A DNA stretch of 64,000 nt from Brachionus plicatilis (Eukaryota; Rotifera; Eurotatoria; Ploima; Brachionidae): assembly GCA_010279815.1 (NCBI GenBank), contig QEOQ01000690.1, positions 335,340 through 399,339 on the forward strand, read 5' to 3'. Below the pieces are notes generated by a model that saw only the letters and a list, made by a program, of their open reading frames with translations, had not been told where the DNA came from and did not search any database. Shown here piece by piece: positions 40,528 to 52,789 of this stretch (position 1 is its first letter; each line of letters opens with the position of its first letter). The position numbers and the translations under genes were made by a program.

Positions 40528-43500
40528 ATGATTGAATCATCAGCATTAGAGGTGAGTGATTGGCAAAATTTTTAAAAAAATTTTATTCTTCTAAAAATTC
40601 AATTAGGACATCTCAAGTTCCAATACAAATGAGATCAAACATGGTGTAACATTAACATGGGAAAATTTGACAGTTGTTTCTGACAAAAAAGCCACTTTCA
40701 AAATTTCAAATTTGCTAAGAAAAAAAGAAAAAAATTGTTCATCTAAAAATACCATAATAAATAATGGTAATATTTATATTTTCTATTTAACACTTAAAGG
40801 ACCGTCGAGTCAAGATGATCCTTTTTGACTCTTTTAACTAAAATTATCTATAAAAAACTTTTAATTTAGAAAAAAAAAAATTTTCCCTAATTTTTTTACA
40901 TTTTTTAATTGAAATTTGAATTTTTTTTAATTAAAAAATGAAGAAAAAAAATATCCATAAAAGAATTCTCGGGTCATTTTGACCCGAGAATGTTTTTGGC
41001 TAAAAAAAAAATTTTTTTGTTAACCCCAATACATTTATTCAAATGGCAAAATGTTATTTATTGTACATTTTTATATTTTTACATTTTTACATTTTTGAGA
41101 GAAGAAAAAAAAATCTCAAAATCAAAAAATCTAAAAAATTTTCATTCAAGAAAAGTAATAATAAATTCGCAATTACTTAAAAAGGAGTTTTAGAAAAATT
41201 TAAATGTAAAAACTAAGGATAATTTTTGAAAATCCCTTTTAATTAATTGCGAATTTATTATTACTTTTCTTGAATGAAAATTTTTTTAGATTTTTTGATT
41301 TTGAGATTTTTTTTTCTTCTCTCAAAAATGTAAAAATGTAAAAATATAAAAATGTACAATAAATAACATTTTGCCTATTCAAATATATTTTTATAAATTA
41401 ATTTTAATATTTATCATATTAAAATATTAAGATGTCAAAAAAAAATAATTAGTGCTGGTTTAATTTTTTGTGTTTAAATTACAAAATATGTCCAATGTTG
41501 AAATAACATTGAAAAAGTGCGATGTTTCAAATATTTTTTTAAGCTTCAAATAAAAAATAATTTTGAGTTAATATTTATGAAAAACTTCTATTTTTTTTTA
41601 TAAATTTTGACTCTGGGTTTGTGATACAATGATCCTTAAGATAATATTTCTAGTTTAAAAAACTATCTTCGCTCTGTTTTCAATTTTTTATAATTTGAAT
41701 TTTTGTTAAAATGTATCAAACGAAAGTCAATTATCAAGTCGAAATTTATAAAGAAAAAAAAACAATGTTCACCCATTACTGGAACAATTTTTGTCAGAGC
41801 AAATGCTATTTCTCTGATCTGGTTGACCTAAGGTCCTTAAAATTAATAAAAAAGCATAAAATAATGAAGAAAAAAGGAAATTTTTCTTGTTTGAAATATC
41901 TTTTTGATTGATTAAAAGAAAAGACGTTTTTTTGTGAAACTTTAATTTTTATTGGTTAAACAAAATTGCAATATTTTACAAAAAAAACGAAATAAAATTA
42001 ACATAAAAATTTATGAGTTATTTGAGAAAGATTTAGCTATTTTCCGTTTTTATGTTAAAAAAAGCAAAAATAATAAAATTGTATTGTGTTAATTTTTTTT
42101 CATTTTTTTTTGTAAAATATTGTAATTTTGTTTAACCAATAAAAATAAAAGTTTCGCAAAAAAACGTCTTTTCTTTTAACCAATCAAAAGAAAAATTAAA
42201 CCCAAAAAATTTTCCTATTTTTCATTGAATTCCTTCAATATGAAATTGTTAACTTCACAATTGTTTATTTTTATATCAGTTTCGAGAATTAGTCATTCTA
42301 TTAAATAGTTTTATTAAATTTGCTCACCTAATATAAAATTTCACATAATTCTATTTTAGTTCACCTTTACGTGAACGAAAAAATTAGCTGAACTAATAGT
42401 TCACAAAAACCGAGAACAAGAATAGTTTGGAAAAAAGGTTCACCGAAGTGACTCCAGTGGGGATACGATAACCGCATTTGAGTGTTTTTTACTATTTATT
42501 CGTAAAATATCGTAAATTTACGTAAAATTAATAAAAGCATAGTAAAAACCAAAATGTCCAAAATAAAATTTTTTGTGAATTACACTTTTTTTTTTTACTT
42601 TTTTTTTTATATAAATTAAGGTTAATTTTGATAAATAATCAAAAAGTAAAAAAACTGAAAAATTTGGTAATTTTGGAATTTTTGATTAAAAAAGATTATT
42701 GATTGATAGATTTGATTATTTATAGTCAAACATTTTTAACAAAAAATTTCAATATTACCAAATTTTTCAGTTTAATTGCTCTTTTTAATCAAAATTTACC
42801 ATAATTTACGTAAAAAAAGTAAAATTTAGGCTATCCCTAAATTCCGGATCCGGACTGCCGGACATGTCGTCTAAAATACAGACACGAACCCTTTTAGACT
42901 ATAAAGCTACAATTGATAATTTCAGAAAAAAAGGATTTAAATTTATTGAAACAAAAACAAACAAGAATAAAAAAGTTTTTTAATTTAATGGTTTTAAATT
43001 GAAAATGATTAATTGCTTAATTTAAATTTTCTTTCCCTTTTACTGGTCAAAATTTGTCTTTTGGTTTTGATAACACTTTTTAAACTCATATAAGCATCTT
43101 CTGAAAAATAATTCTGATAAACAGAAATGTCGAAATTAACAACACCACTAGCCAAATCTTAAGGTTTATCATATCAAATCACTCTCTTGAATCAATTGTT
43201 TGAAATCAAAATTTTGGAATTTCAAATTTTCTGAAAAACCGAATTTTTCTTTACGAACGTATTAGTCTGTATTTTAGTTTTAGAAGAAATCCGGGTCCGG
43301 ATTTTAGAAATGTCATGTCCGTGTCCGGGTTTTAGTGATGGTTACAAAAATAGTCCGTGTCCGTATTTTAGACCACATGTCCGGCAGTCCGGATCCGGAT
43401 TTTGGGGATAGACTAAAATTTGCAAAATTTTTCAAAAAAAAAAAACAGAGAATTTCTAAATTTTTGGACATTTTGGTTTTTACTTTTTTTACCATATTTT

Positions 43501-46500
43501 ACGAAAAATATAGAAAATTTATGTCAATTACCGTAAATTTTTAAAATTTTTTTGTCATTTATTTTTGCCTTAGCTCGGTACAGATAAACAATTAAATAAA
43601 CAAATTATTTAAAAGTTAAAAAAAGAATTTTCAATATTTTTTTTCAAATTTCCAAATAAAAATTAAACTCATTCTAGATCTACTAAGGAGTTTAATTTCA
43701 ATTATAAGGATGCTTGCAATACCTCTGATATTTTTTTGTACTTTTTTTTTTATAAATTTGCCTTAATTAACTGAATAAATGAATAAATAAATATCAGTTT
43801 AAATTATTTTTTTATTTGAAATTTAAAAAAATATTTGAAGCATCGCACTTTTTCAATATTATGCCAAAATTGGATACATTTTGTAATTCAAACACAAAAA
43901 AAAAGTCAATAATGAAGTTTTTAAAGCTGTACCGAAAATGATGAAAATCGTAATAAATAAAATTTTTGGTTTTTATATGAATTAAAATTTTTGAATATTT
44001 TATAAGAATATTAAAATTTAAAAATTGATATAAAACTTTTTAAAAAAAATTGTGCAAAAAGCTTAATTTATTGTCATTTTATTAAGCCAAAAGTATGACG
44101 GGCCATTTCGGGCTAAAAAAATTTGGTCCTCTAAGTAATAAATTAAAATTGACTAATTTACGTGCATTTTTATATTAGTCAGTGGTATAGCTCAGTCAAA
44201 TGAGATTCTTGCTATTATGGGCGCTAGTGGTGCTGGAAAAACAAGTCTATTAAATGCATTAAATTTCCGCAACAATCAATCATTAAATGTTTATGGGGAG
44301 ATAAAGGTAAATGGCCAATTGATCAGATCTCAGAACGAATTATCATCAATAAGTGGATATGTTCAGCAAAATGATTTATTTATCGAATCTTTGACTGTCA
44401 AAGAGACTTTGATTTTTCAGGCAATGCTGCGAATGGATAAGTCCATTAGCAAAGAAAAACGATTCAAGCGAATTGAAGAAGTTATTCATGATGTAAATGT
44501 GAAAGTATTTTTTAATTTTATTTAATAAAAAAAATTGTTTAAAGCTAAACTTGAAAAAATGTCAAAACTTTGCTGTTGATATTCAAGGCAAAAAAGGAGT
44601 AAGCGGTGGCGAAAAGCGCCGCTTGGCATTTGCATGTGAAATTCTTACGGACCCATTAATTCTTTTTTGCGATGAGCCGACCAGCGGGCTAGATTCCTTT
44701 ATAGCTCTTTCGGTAATTGAATGCATGAAAAGCTTGGCAAAACAGGGCCGTACCATTATCTGCACAATTCATCAGCCATCGAGCGAAATTTTCGAGCTCT
44801 TCGATAGACTATGCTTGGTTTCGGATGGCAAGCTGGCATTCAATGGCCCTATCAATAAATGCAATCAGTTTTTTGAATCTCAAGGATACCAAGTTCCTGT
44901 CAATTACAACCCAGCTGAATTTTATGTTAAGACTTTGGCATTTGTTCCATCCGATAAAGAAAATAGCCTCGAAAAATTAAAAGTAAACTGAAAATGAAAT
45001 TAAAAATTTTTGATCCGATTTTTTCAGAAAATTTGTGATGGATATGAAAAGTCAGATTATTATCAAAATTTGACTCGCGAAATTAAAGAAGTCTGTGACA
45101 ACAAATCCTTTCAAGATCGAATTAATATGAATACAAAAAATGAGTAAGAACTTTTTGACTCTTACATGTTGATGGCATTTTTTTGAAAAATTTTATTTTT
45201 TATTATACGGTGATGATTTGATACTAGTGTTTTTACCATTTTTTGGGTATTTTTTCGTAAAATTACACCTATAAAAAAATGCTAATTTACGAAAAATTTC
45301 GAAAAAACTTGTAAAAAGGAAAATGCAAAAAAAATGGGCAATGTGAAATTTTAGTACAAAAATTACAGTACAAATAGTAAAAACTTTATAATTTTTTTTC
45401 TAATTGTGCAAAAATGGTTCTGCAAAAAGTACAATATTGTACAAATTTTGTACAAAAGAATTCCAAACTCTGCAAAAACTCTGCAATTTTCTGTAAAATG
45501 CACACCATCAAAAAATCCTTGATTTTTGCAGAGCTTGGAATTCTTTTGTACAAAATTTGTACAATGTAGTACTTTTTGCAGAACCATTTTTGGACAATTA
45601 GAAAAAACTTATAAAGTTTTTACTATTTGTACTGTAATTTTTGTACTAAAATTTCACATTGCCAAAAAAATGCCGTTTTTTAGGCCATTTTTACGTTTTT
45701 TTTAGTAAATTTAACAAAATCAAAAAATTTTGAGAAAAAAAAATTTTACAGATTTTTACCCAATTTTACGTAAAGACCGAACTTTGAAAAGGTAAATTTA
45801 AGTAAAAATTTGAAAAAAAATAAAAAATTCAATCAAATTATTTAATAAGACTATTAAACTTTTATTCATTATATTTCATTATTTTTCATTAAACTTTCAA
45901 TCTCTTATTTATCTCTAATATGAATTAATAAATATTTCAAAGTTAACATTAAAACAATATGTGAAAGATTTTTGAATATTAGCTTTTCTTTCCTTATTAA
46001 TTTGGTTATTTCTATAGAAAAATTGATTCAAAAAAATTTTTATTTTTATTATTGAAATTCAATAATGAATTAATCTATAATTTTTTAGCTTTTAAAAACG
46101 AACGATTCGTTTTTAATGAATTTCTCGCCTTCTCAAAAGCTTTTTCTAAAGTTTCTCCATTAGGGACAAATTACGCAAGGTGTTCTAAAAAATTTGATTT
46201 AATTAAAATTCGATTTAAAATGAATTTTTCTGAAAGGAATTTTTCTTAAGCTGATTCCAGTCGTAATCGAAAAAAATGGTGATTGGTCTAATCATTAAGC
46301 TAGTTTTTAAAAATAAAGCATTTAAAAAAATTTGATTGAATTTTTAATTTTTATACCAATTTTTACTGAAATTTACCGGTAAACGTTCATAATAGAGAAA
46401 AAACTTTTTAGAGAATTTTTATTTTAAAGAAAAAAAAATATAATAGAGAAAGTAAATTAGAGAATTTTTAATTGGTAAATTTTTTTTATTAGAAATTCAA

Positions 46501-49500
46501 TGGTATTTTAAATTTTTCAAATTTTTTGAAAAATTATGAAAAATTATAATTTTTTTTAGATTTTTTTTTCGTAAATTTGCGAAAAATTACGTAAAATAAG
46601 ATTAGCTTACTGGATCACATTAGCTTTTGTTTTTTTTTCCGAAAAAATGATTGAGAAAAATTTACAAAAATAATTCTAAAATCTTAAATTTTTGAAAATA
46701 ATTGAAATCAAGCTCTTTTTTTTTTTACACAAAAAGTTCATAATTGTCAATTTAATCAAACAATTCAAGTTTCTTGTCAAATAAAAGTTAATTTAAATGC
46801 TGTATATTTTGTCTTTTAATAAAAATTTTCATACAATTTTGAAGAAGGATCATAAAAGTGCCATGTTTAAAATTTATTTTTAAAAAAATTAATGGTAGTT
46901 ACATCGAAATAAAAAAAGATTACATCAAATGTAGAATATTTAGTTTTTATTGTTTTAAAATAAAAATCGATACATTTATGTATATCAAGCAAGAAAAAAA
47001 TAGCTTTTTTTATATAAAATACATTTTTAGAAAATATACAAGATTTAAGAATATAGTAAGATTTTTTTAAGTATAAATATTAAACAGTCTTTTTTTAAAA
47101 ATATTGAAAATAAGTTTATAAACATGGGACTCTTATTTTTTTAGAATTAAAAATTAAATGAACCATGAAATGATTCTTTATGTAAAATTTTAAAAGGCGC
47201 TTACAATATTTTAAATAATCATTGTCTGCTAGAAAAGTTTTATTTTAAAAACAGCATCTATCAAAAAAGCGAAAAAAAGCACTCTTTCTAGATGTTTGGA
47301 AGTTTTATTTTAACATCAAAATAAATTTTTAATAAAAATTAATTAGTATAAAGTGAATGTACCAAAGAAAAATTATGTCTTCTAAAATGGATTTCTTTTT
47401 AAAAATTTTAATATCTGGGATTTTAAAATGAAAGTGTATTTTGATTTGTTTGTTTAATCATTATAATTATTTTAATTGAGCCAGAAAATTGGTGAATCAG
47501 ATAAAAATTTTAATTTTTTTAAAGAAAGCTTATATCTTATATTTTATAGAGTTTATATCGATTTTGTAACCAGGTATTTTTTTTGTTTTGTCATTTAATA
47601 TGTGACCAGTAAATACAGATATTGGTCACAAAAATTTTGAAATTGGTCGTAGATTTTAATCGGTTTTAAATATTTTATTCACGATTAAAAAAAAAGACTT
47701 GAAAGTTTTTAATTTAATCATTTATTTAAAAAATCGACGATATAAAAATCGGTTAAAAAACTTCGACTTTTTTCAAAAAAATTAATTTGTTTAAAAAAAA
47801 ATCGATTTTTTAAAGTTTGAATAAAAAAGTCATTTGATTAGTTTATTTTGAAAAATTAAAAAAATAATTCGATTACGATTTAAATTGTATAAATTATATT
47901 AAGGCGAAGAAATGCTAAAAAGGATAAAATATCAGTTCGAATAAATGTTTTTAAGGTTTTCTCTAATTAGTAGCAACATTTCCAAAATTATCTGTATCTA
48001 GACATGCCCTCAAATCAGTGTAGATTTGACTCCCATGACTGAAAAGACTTTCGCTTGGAACGGATGAGGCAGTAATACAAAAAAAATGCCTTACAACCTT
48101 ACAAAGACAAGGAAAAATATGATTAAATAGTTTATTTTGCAATTTTGAGAAAAAAGTCAAAAATTTTTTCTTTTTAGTCGATTTAAATTTTTTAATCGAT
48201 TAAATAGAAAAATAAGTCGGTCCGATTGAAAAATAAAAATTCGATTTAAAAAGTTAAATATAAATAAAAATTGAAAATTTTTTAATCAATTTTTTTTTAA
48301 TCATTCAAAAAATCTCGTCGATTAACAACCCTAATTAGAATTGTAATGTTTTTATAATAATTAATTATCAGAGAGATTTAAAATTTTTTTATGTACAATT
48401 AATTTTCTTTTTGAATTGGAATTTTGTTAATGTTATCTATAAAAAATTGCATTAGAAGTTCCAACTGCTTCTGAAGCTGCATAAGTAGTATTTTTTTTAT
48501 GGAAATTAAGTATTTAGGATAAATTTTACATAATGGTCTCAATAATTTTAAAACTGGTCACAAAAAAAAAATTAATAATAAAAAAAATTCTTTTTTCAAA
48601 AATTAATTTTACTAGTCAGATATTAGGTGACCAGTCAAAAAAAATGCCTGGTCACATTACAGGCCATATCCTTTCTTTCCTGTTTGAAAAGAATATAATT
48701 TAATAATAATAATAATAATAATAAGCTACAGCAAGCAGGCTTGCGGAGACGACTTACTACGGAAGCCTCTATAGTAGCTGCTATACATTGACCTTAGAGA
48801 ATAATTGTTGTTTAGATCTCTTTAATACTTGGAGTGGAGACAGCGCTGCTGTCTCGGTGGTCATTAAGGAATCAAGGCCTAGTAAAACCGGGGCGCTGGA
48901 CCCGCTGGAATATTTCCAAGCGTCGAGACTGTTCTTGAACTGGTTTACAGTCGAGACACCAATTACTTTCTCAGGTAGACTGTTCCACTCTCTGATGACA
49001 CGATTTGTGAAAAAGTTTTCACGTTGGGCGCAGTTGGTAGGTGCTTGGACGCAGAGACGTCTCTTGTGCCCTCTAATACCCTGGGCTGGTCCGGGTTGGG
49101 AAAGCGAGCTGCAATGCGGGGGAGGTCTGACTTAATCTATGCTATTTAAGCCGTTTCTAAACTTAAGCATTTGAATCATGTCTCCTCTGGTCCTGCATTC
49201 GTTCAGAATGGGCAAACCAAAGATGGAAAGGCGATCACTTTAGCTAAAGTTACGGATTCCAGGAACAAGTTTTGTTGCTTTTCTTTGCACTTTCTCAAGA
49301 ATGTTGCTGTCCTTGGCAGTGAAGGGGCTAAAAACAACTGCTGCATACTCCAAATGGGGCCTGACATATGCATAGTATATTGTTTTGAAGGTGGCTTTGG
49401 TCAGATATTAGGTGACCAGTCAAAAAAAATACCTGGTCACATGACAGGCCAGATCCTTTCTTTCCTGTTTGAAAAAAATATAATTTAGATATTTTTGTTT

Positions 49501-50915
49501 TAAAATAATTAAAACTAAATATTCTATGTTTGATGTAATCTATTTAATTTCAATGTAATTAGATTGTAAAAGGAATTCCCATTAATTTTTTTAAAAAATA
49601 AAAATTTGTACAATATTGTAGTGGTTAGGGAACCATTTTTGTACAATTAGATTAAAAAAAAGTATTTTTTTCAAAAAAATTGCAAAAATTATGTAATTTT
49701 TGTACTAAAATTTCACTTTGTAAATTTAACCGTGATTTTGCGTAGAATTACTCTCATAATTTTAATTTAACTAATTTTTAAATAAATATGTTTTTAAACA
49801 TGGAAGAGACATTATGTTTTTGGTTTTGATTAATTTTCGATTGTTAAATTTATAAAATTTCCCAAATAAAATAAGATTAAATTAAATTAGATTTTTAAGA
49901 TTAAGAACAAGTGTATTTACACAAATGTATTGGTTGTTGTGGCGGAACATATTAGTTAAAATAAGATCTCCGCAAGCACTACGGGTTCAATTGTTTCAAT
50001 CAATAGTAATCACATATTTAAAAAAAAAAAATTTTTTTAAAAATCTAAAAAATTTTAAAGTTTGTAGCTTTGCTTTTTGGAGTCATTTATTTCAATCTAA
50101 AATTAAATCAAAAAGGTATTCAAAATATAATTGGATTATTTTTTTTATGCGAGGCCAACAACAGTTTCGGAAGCATCATATCAGTCATTAATGTAGCGCA
50201 TTTACCTTTTTATTTTTTTACACTAATAAAAAATTTTTAATTTTTTTAGACTTTTCCCGCGGAAATTCCTGTGTTCATTCGCGAGCACCAAAACAGCATG
50301 TATCGAGTTGTAAGCTATTATCTGTCCAGAATCTTGATTGATCTGCCTGTTTTCATAATTATTCCCATCATATTTGTAAGCATTATCTACTGGATGAGCG
50401 ATTTGAGTAGAGAAGGAAATCGATTTGCAATATGCGTTTTTATGATCATCCTGGTGGCACAATGTTCTGTCTCATTTGGAACATTTTTATCTGCTGTTGC
50501 ACCCAACACAAATACGGCACTTGCGCTCACTGGACCAATATTGGCCCCATTTATGATATTCAGTGGAATTTTACTCAATTCAGAGTAAAAATTTTAACAA
50601 AACTTTATAAAATTCTGTATTTTTTTCAAAAGGGATGTTCCTTCTTATTTTCTTCTACTGAGATACCTCTCTTGGTTCAGCTATGGAACAGAAAATCTGC
50701 TTGTCAATCAGTTCGAGGGAATCGAATCAATTGAATGTGACTATCCGGAAGAACCTGATTGTTTAAGAAGATTTGAAAAAGGAAATGATGTTTTGGATTT
50801 TTACAATGTCGATCCAAAAAATTTTAAAAATAATATAATTTGTTTGGTAATGCTGACTATTGGCTGGAGATTGCTGGCTTTTATGGCTTTAATAATAAGA
50901 TCTCGTCGGCCATAA
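40528..50915 (+). CDS. ABCG: ABCG (White-type) half transporter, nine exons
   Basis: Exons: 40528-40551, 40607-40766, 44179-44492, 44545-44982, 45028-45143, 49912-50005, 50061-50192, 50250-50584 and 50633-50915. All have GT-AG ends and join in phase to 1896 nt (631 codons), a normal ABCG length. The ATP-binding domain comes first: Walker A GASGAGKTS (residues 76-84), Q-loop GYVQQND, signature VSGGEKRR (185-192), Walker B LILFCDEPTSGLDS (204-217) and H-loop TIHQPS (240-245). Six membrane helices follow (exons 6-9), with FVALLFGVIYF, IPVFIREH, LIDLPVFIIIPIIFVSIIYW and the last helix near WRLLAFMALII. Half transporters pair as homo- or heterodimers and move lipids, pigments or xenobiotics across membranes. 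Introns 2 (3.4 kb) and 5 (4.8 kb) are packed with mobile elements; the others are 44-58 bp. The exact substrate cannot be told. Confidence 0.95.
40965..40991. repeat. Perfect 12-bp hairpin in ABCG intron 2
   Basis: ATTCTCGGGTCA, a TTT loop, then TGACCCGAGAAT. This is a perfect stem in an A/T-rich intron. A partly similar pair of words (GAGTCAAGAT, TTTTGACTC) lies about 160 bp upstream. Confidence 0.6.
41036..41395. mobile_element. Long inverted repeat in ABCG intron 2
   Basis: The arm 41036-41180 (TTCAAATGGCAAAATGTTAT at its start) is the inverse of 41236-41395 (ending ATAACATTTTGCCTATTCAAA type), with about 55 bp between. It forms a hairpin of about 145 bp. No coding content; probably a foldback transposon. 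Confidence 0.75.
41907..42191. mobile_element. Second long inverted repeat in ABCG intron 2
   Basis: The left arm, with TTTGATTGATTAAAAGAAAA then GACGTTTTTTTGTGAAACTT, is mirrored by the right arm ending GTCTTTTCTTTTAACCAATC. The arms are about 80-85 bp with a spacer of about 110 bp. Confidence 0.75.
42487..43545. repeat. Large composite inverted repeat with CCGGATCCGGA core
   Basis: The outer arms at about 42487-42565 and 43468-43545 share inverted words (TAAAAACCAAAATGTCC / GGACATTTTGGTTTTTA). The inner arms at 42824-42892 and 43340-43425 share CTAAATTCCGGATCCGGACT and CCGGACATGTCGTCTAAAA in inverted form. The loop of about 450 bp includes more CCGGGTCCGGATTTTAG. Non-coding, in ABCG intron 2. 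Confidence 0.65.
45337..45663. mobile_element. Foldback MITE family FB1, second copy
   Basis: The termini GGCAATGTGAAATTTTAGTA and AAAATTTCACATTGCC, and the whole hairpin, match 2823-3164. The flanks share AAAAAATG (45329-45336) with AAAAAAATG after 45663, an 8-bp TSD within one base of slippage in an A run. It lies in ABCG intron 5. Confidence 0.8.
45664..47560. other. ABCG intron 5 spacer, no gene seen
   Basis: A/T-rich. Words such as TTTTACGTAAAG and TTTGCGAAAAATTACGTAAA (about 45700-45800 and 46570-46600), also found at 42500, 51180 and 62000, indicate scattered pieces of another inverted-repeat family. The short frames at 46052 and 46858 look like chance ORFs. Confidence 0.35.
47566..48655. 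mobile_element. Decayed DNA transposon with GTGACCAGG ends and a hAT domain
   Basis: The left end GTAACCAGGTATTTTTTTTG is the inverse of the right end AAAAAAAATGCCTGGTCAC, and both continue with a second GTGACCAG word. Inside, a minus-strand frame (47963-48160) has a hAT dimerisation signature. At 48315-48335 the word CGATTAACAACCCTAAT looks like an inner hAT terminus, so one element may lie in another. Confidence 0.6.
47963..48160 (-). pseudogene. hAT transposase C-terminal remnant
   Basis: The 65-codon frame contains FPCLCKVVRHFFCITASSVP then SESLFSHGSQI, the core of the hAT dimerisation domain (A-[ST]-S-V-P-[SA]-E-x-[LV]-F-S). It ends LRACLDTDNFGNVATN. It is cut off on both sides and resembles the remnant at 12857, but it is a different lineage by sequence. 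Confidence 0.65.
48615..48702. repeat. 88-bp direct repeat, left
   Basis: From GTCAGATATTAGGTGACCAG to GAATATAATTTA. It matches 49400-49487 with four differences and flanks the LINE insert exactly. Confidence 0.85.
48703..49399 (-). pseudogene. CR1-like LINE 3' end, 5'-truncated
   Basis: On the minus strand the RT thumb/C-terminal region is readable (YYAYVRPHLEYAAVVFSP, VQRKATKLVPG, TNRVIREWNSLPEKVIG), with stops such as the TAG near 49240. It ends in GTAGCTTATTATTATTATT, an ATT microsatellite tail. The GC content is well above that of the flanks. It is inserted next to the right terminus of the GTGACCAGG element in ABCG intron 5 and is flanked by 88-bp direct repeats. Confidence 0.8.
49400..49487. 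repeat. 88-bp direct repeat, right
   Basis: The partner of 48615-48702, including the inner inverted word GGTGACCAG...CCTGGTCAC. The boundaries coincide with the ends of the LINE insert. Confidence 0.85.
49600..49725. repeat. Foldback family FB1 fragment
   Basis: The words TTTGTACAATATTGTA, GAACCATTTTTGTACAATTA and TTTTTGTACTAAAATTTCAC match the right arm of FB1 (2823-3164). The left arm is missing. Confidence 0.55.
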
Positions 50916-50936
50916 TTTCCATTTAAGTATGAAGTA

Positions 50937-50942
50937 AATAAA
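50937..50942 (+). terminator. Polyadenylation signal of ABCG
   Basis: AATAAA, 22 bases after the ABCG stop codon, a suitable place for 3' end formation in a compact gene. Confidence 0.55.
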
Positions 50943-51378
50943 TATGGTGAATCAAAGAATGTTTTTTTTTTCTAGATATTCATCAATTTTTTTCTTACTA
51001 CAGTAATCTCTACACAAAGCGAAAATTACGCTTTTTTCACCTAATCTTAAGTGAACTTACAGCGGCGATTTGATACAGGGATTTGACGATAATTCACCTA
51101 GATTTCGGTAAAGCCTAACTGAAAAAATTTACAATAATAATTTACATAAATTACTGTAAATTCGTAAATTTTTTCAGTCAAGATATTACGGAAATTTACG
51201 TGAATTTACGTGAATTATCGTACAATTTGTCAAATTACTTGGTATTGTGAAATTCAAAAAAATATTGAACAAAAATCCGTCCTTTTTTGATGAATTAAAA
51301 TTAAAGTAAATAAAATATATTTAAAAATATACTGTTACATTAAGATCTTTGTTAATGTTCAACAATTTTTGATCAAAA
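50943..51378. other. Spacer after ABCG, no gene seen
   Basis: Contains ACGTGAATTTACGTGAATTA and TTTACATAAATTACTGTAAA words of the TTACGTAAA repeat family, plus TTCACCTAATCTTAAGTGAA (an imperfect inverted repeat). No ORF. Confidence 0.35.
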
Positions 51379-52560
51379 TTAAAATTTTTTTTTTCTTGGT
51401 TCAAGTTCGGTCCTGTTTAATGCTAAGTCTTGTTTTTCAACCTCATTTTTAGCTTCTAGAAACATTTCACCATCGTCTTTAAACAGAGAAGCTTCCTTCA
51501 TATATGCAACTATTTCATTTGGTTCTAATTTTACAGTGTCTGTTGTTACATTCAGCGCACTCACTACAATCTGGTCAGTTTCTTTTTCTACTTTATGTAA
51601 ACTACAAGCAAAACGAACGCCTCTTCTATCCAATGATGGACTCGACTCAATGATCATGGTTCTATTCAACTCCATTTTACCAAATTTTGCATATATCAAT
51701 TTTTCACAAAGTGGCTCAATGTTAGTCGCTTGCTTAACAAAACAATTGACTCTATTCATACAAGCTTTTGCTACACATGACTCTGATCTAATCAAAATTT
51801 TGGCACTAAAATGATCAACTAGAACTCGATTCTTTTTCAAAAAATCTCTGCCTAAAATGCATTGCTCAGATGACGAATCTCTTGACTCAATAATGGGTAC
51901 TCGTACACGTTTAACCACATCCAAACCGCTTGAGCCATTTTCAATATGTTCAACTATTTGTTGAGGTAACACATTCATGTTGATAAATGAATGCGATGCA
52001 CCCCATCAACCAACATACTTAATGTGCAGCCATTCTTTGTTCCAGTCAGTTTTGCCAATCCATTCATCCTTATCAAATTGACCCGTTGCTCCAAAACTGT
52101 GTCTCTAGCTCGAGCATATTAAATTGCTCAAGCTCGTCAAGCTCTTTTTGCGTGTTGTTAAGTTGAACTGTATAGGCTTTGGCATTAAAGGTTTTAACTT
52201 TATCGCTGTCTTTTCGAGAAATTGTTTTACTTCGATCATTATTGTAATTATTACGGTTAAATCTGGAGTCATTATTGTTAGTTACGCTCATTCTTCCACG
52301 CTTTTTCCGTATCTCTTTATGCCATATATACCGCAAAAGTAACAATTTCCATTGAATTTACCACTTCTTTTACTATCATTGACATTAATCCTATTTAACT
52401 CGTCCTCAATCTCGATTTTGGTTTCAAGTTCCACACCTTGACCATTTGGTATATAATCTTTAAACACTAGATCAGCCAATGACACCAGTTCAGACCAATC
52501 CAACTTACTCATACCACCTCGCACAACCGCCCTCACATGAACAGGTTAACATTTAAGGAA
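51379..52560 (-). pseudogene. Ty3-like gag/protease fragment, broken
   Basis: Minus-strand pieces in several frames. The upstream part (52536-52288) has a gag C-terminus with a damaged zinc knuckle (NCYFCGIYGIKRYGKS, lacking the His and last Cys). A middle piece (52345-52073) is Asn/Arg-rich. The last ORF (51978-51379, 199 codons) contains CILGRDFLKKNRVLVDHFSA, the flap/C-terminal part of a retropepsin, and about 100 further residues of pol leader. No RT follows. A possible polypurine/LTR edge, AGAGGGGATATTGTAGACATG, lies on the minus strand near 52785. It is a 5'-end remnant of a second LTR family. Confidence 0.55.
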
Positions 52561-52789
52561 ATGATGCTGCATGGTTACTAGCTGACTGGTTTTGTCCAAC
52601 TTTGGATAAGCTCTCTTCACAAGCATCAATGAATTAATCATTCAGAGAACGCATGCGTGAGTGCTAGATTAAGTTATATAATTCTTACTCTCAAATCTCA
52701 AATTTGTAATATCATTTAATTCTTAAAAATCTAATAAGTCATGTGGTTTAGACACATGACATGTCTACAATATCCCCTCTGTAACATTT

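Noticed and set aside
43313..43544. ORFs over the CCGGATCCGGA repeat on both strands
   Set aside because: They arise from the inverted repeat itself; neither has a domain.
46052..46249. 65-codon ORF in ABCG intron 5
   Set aside because: It is isolated, without domain or splice signals that would fit ABCG phases, and ABCG is complete without it.
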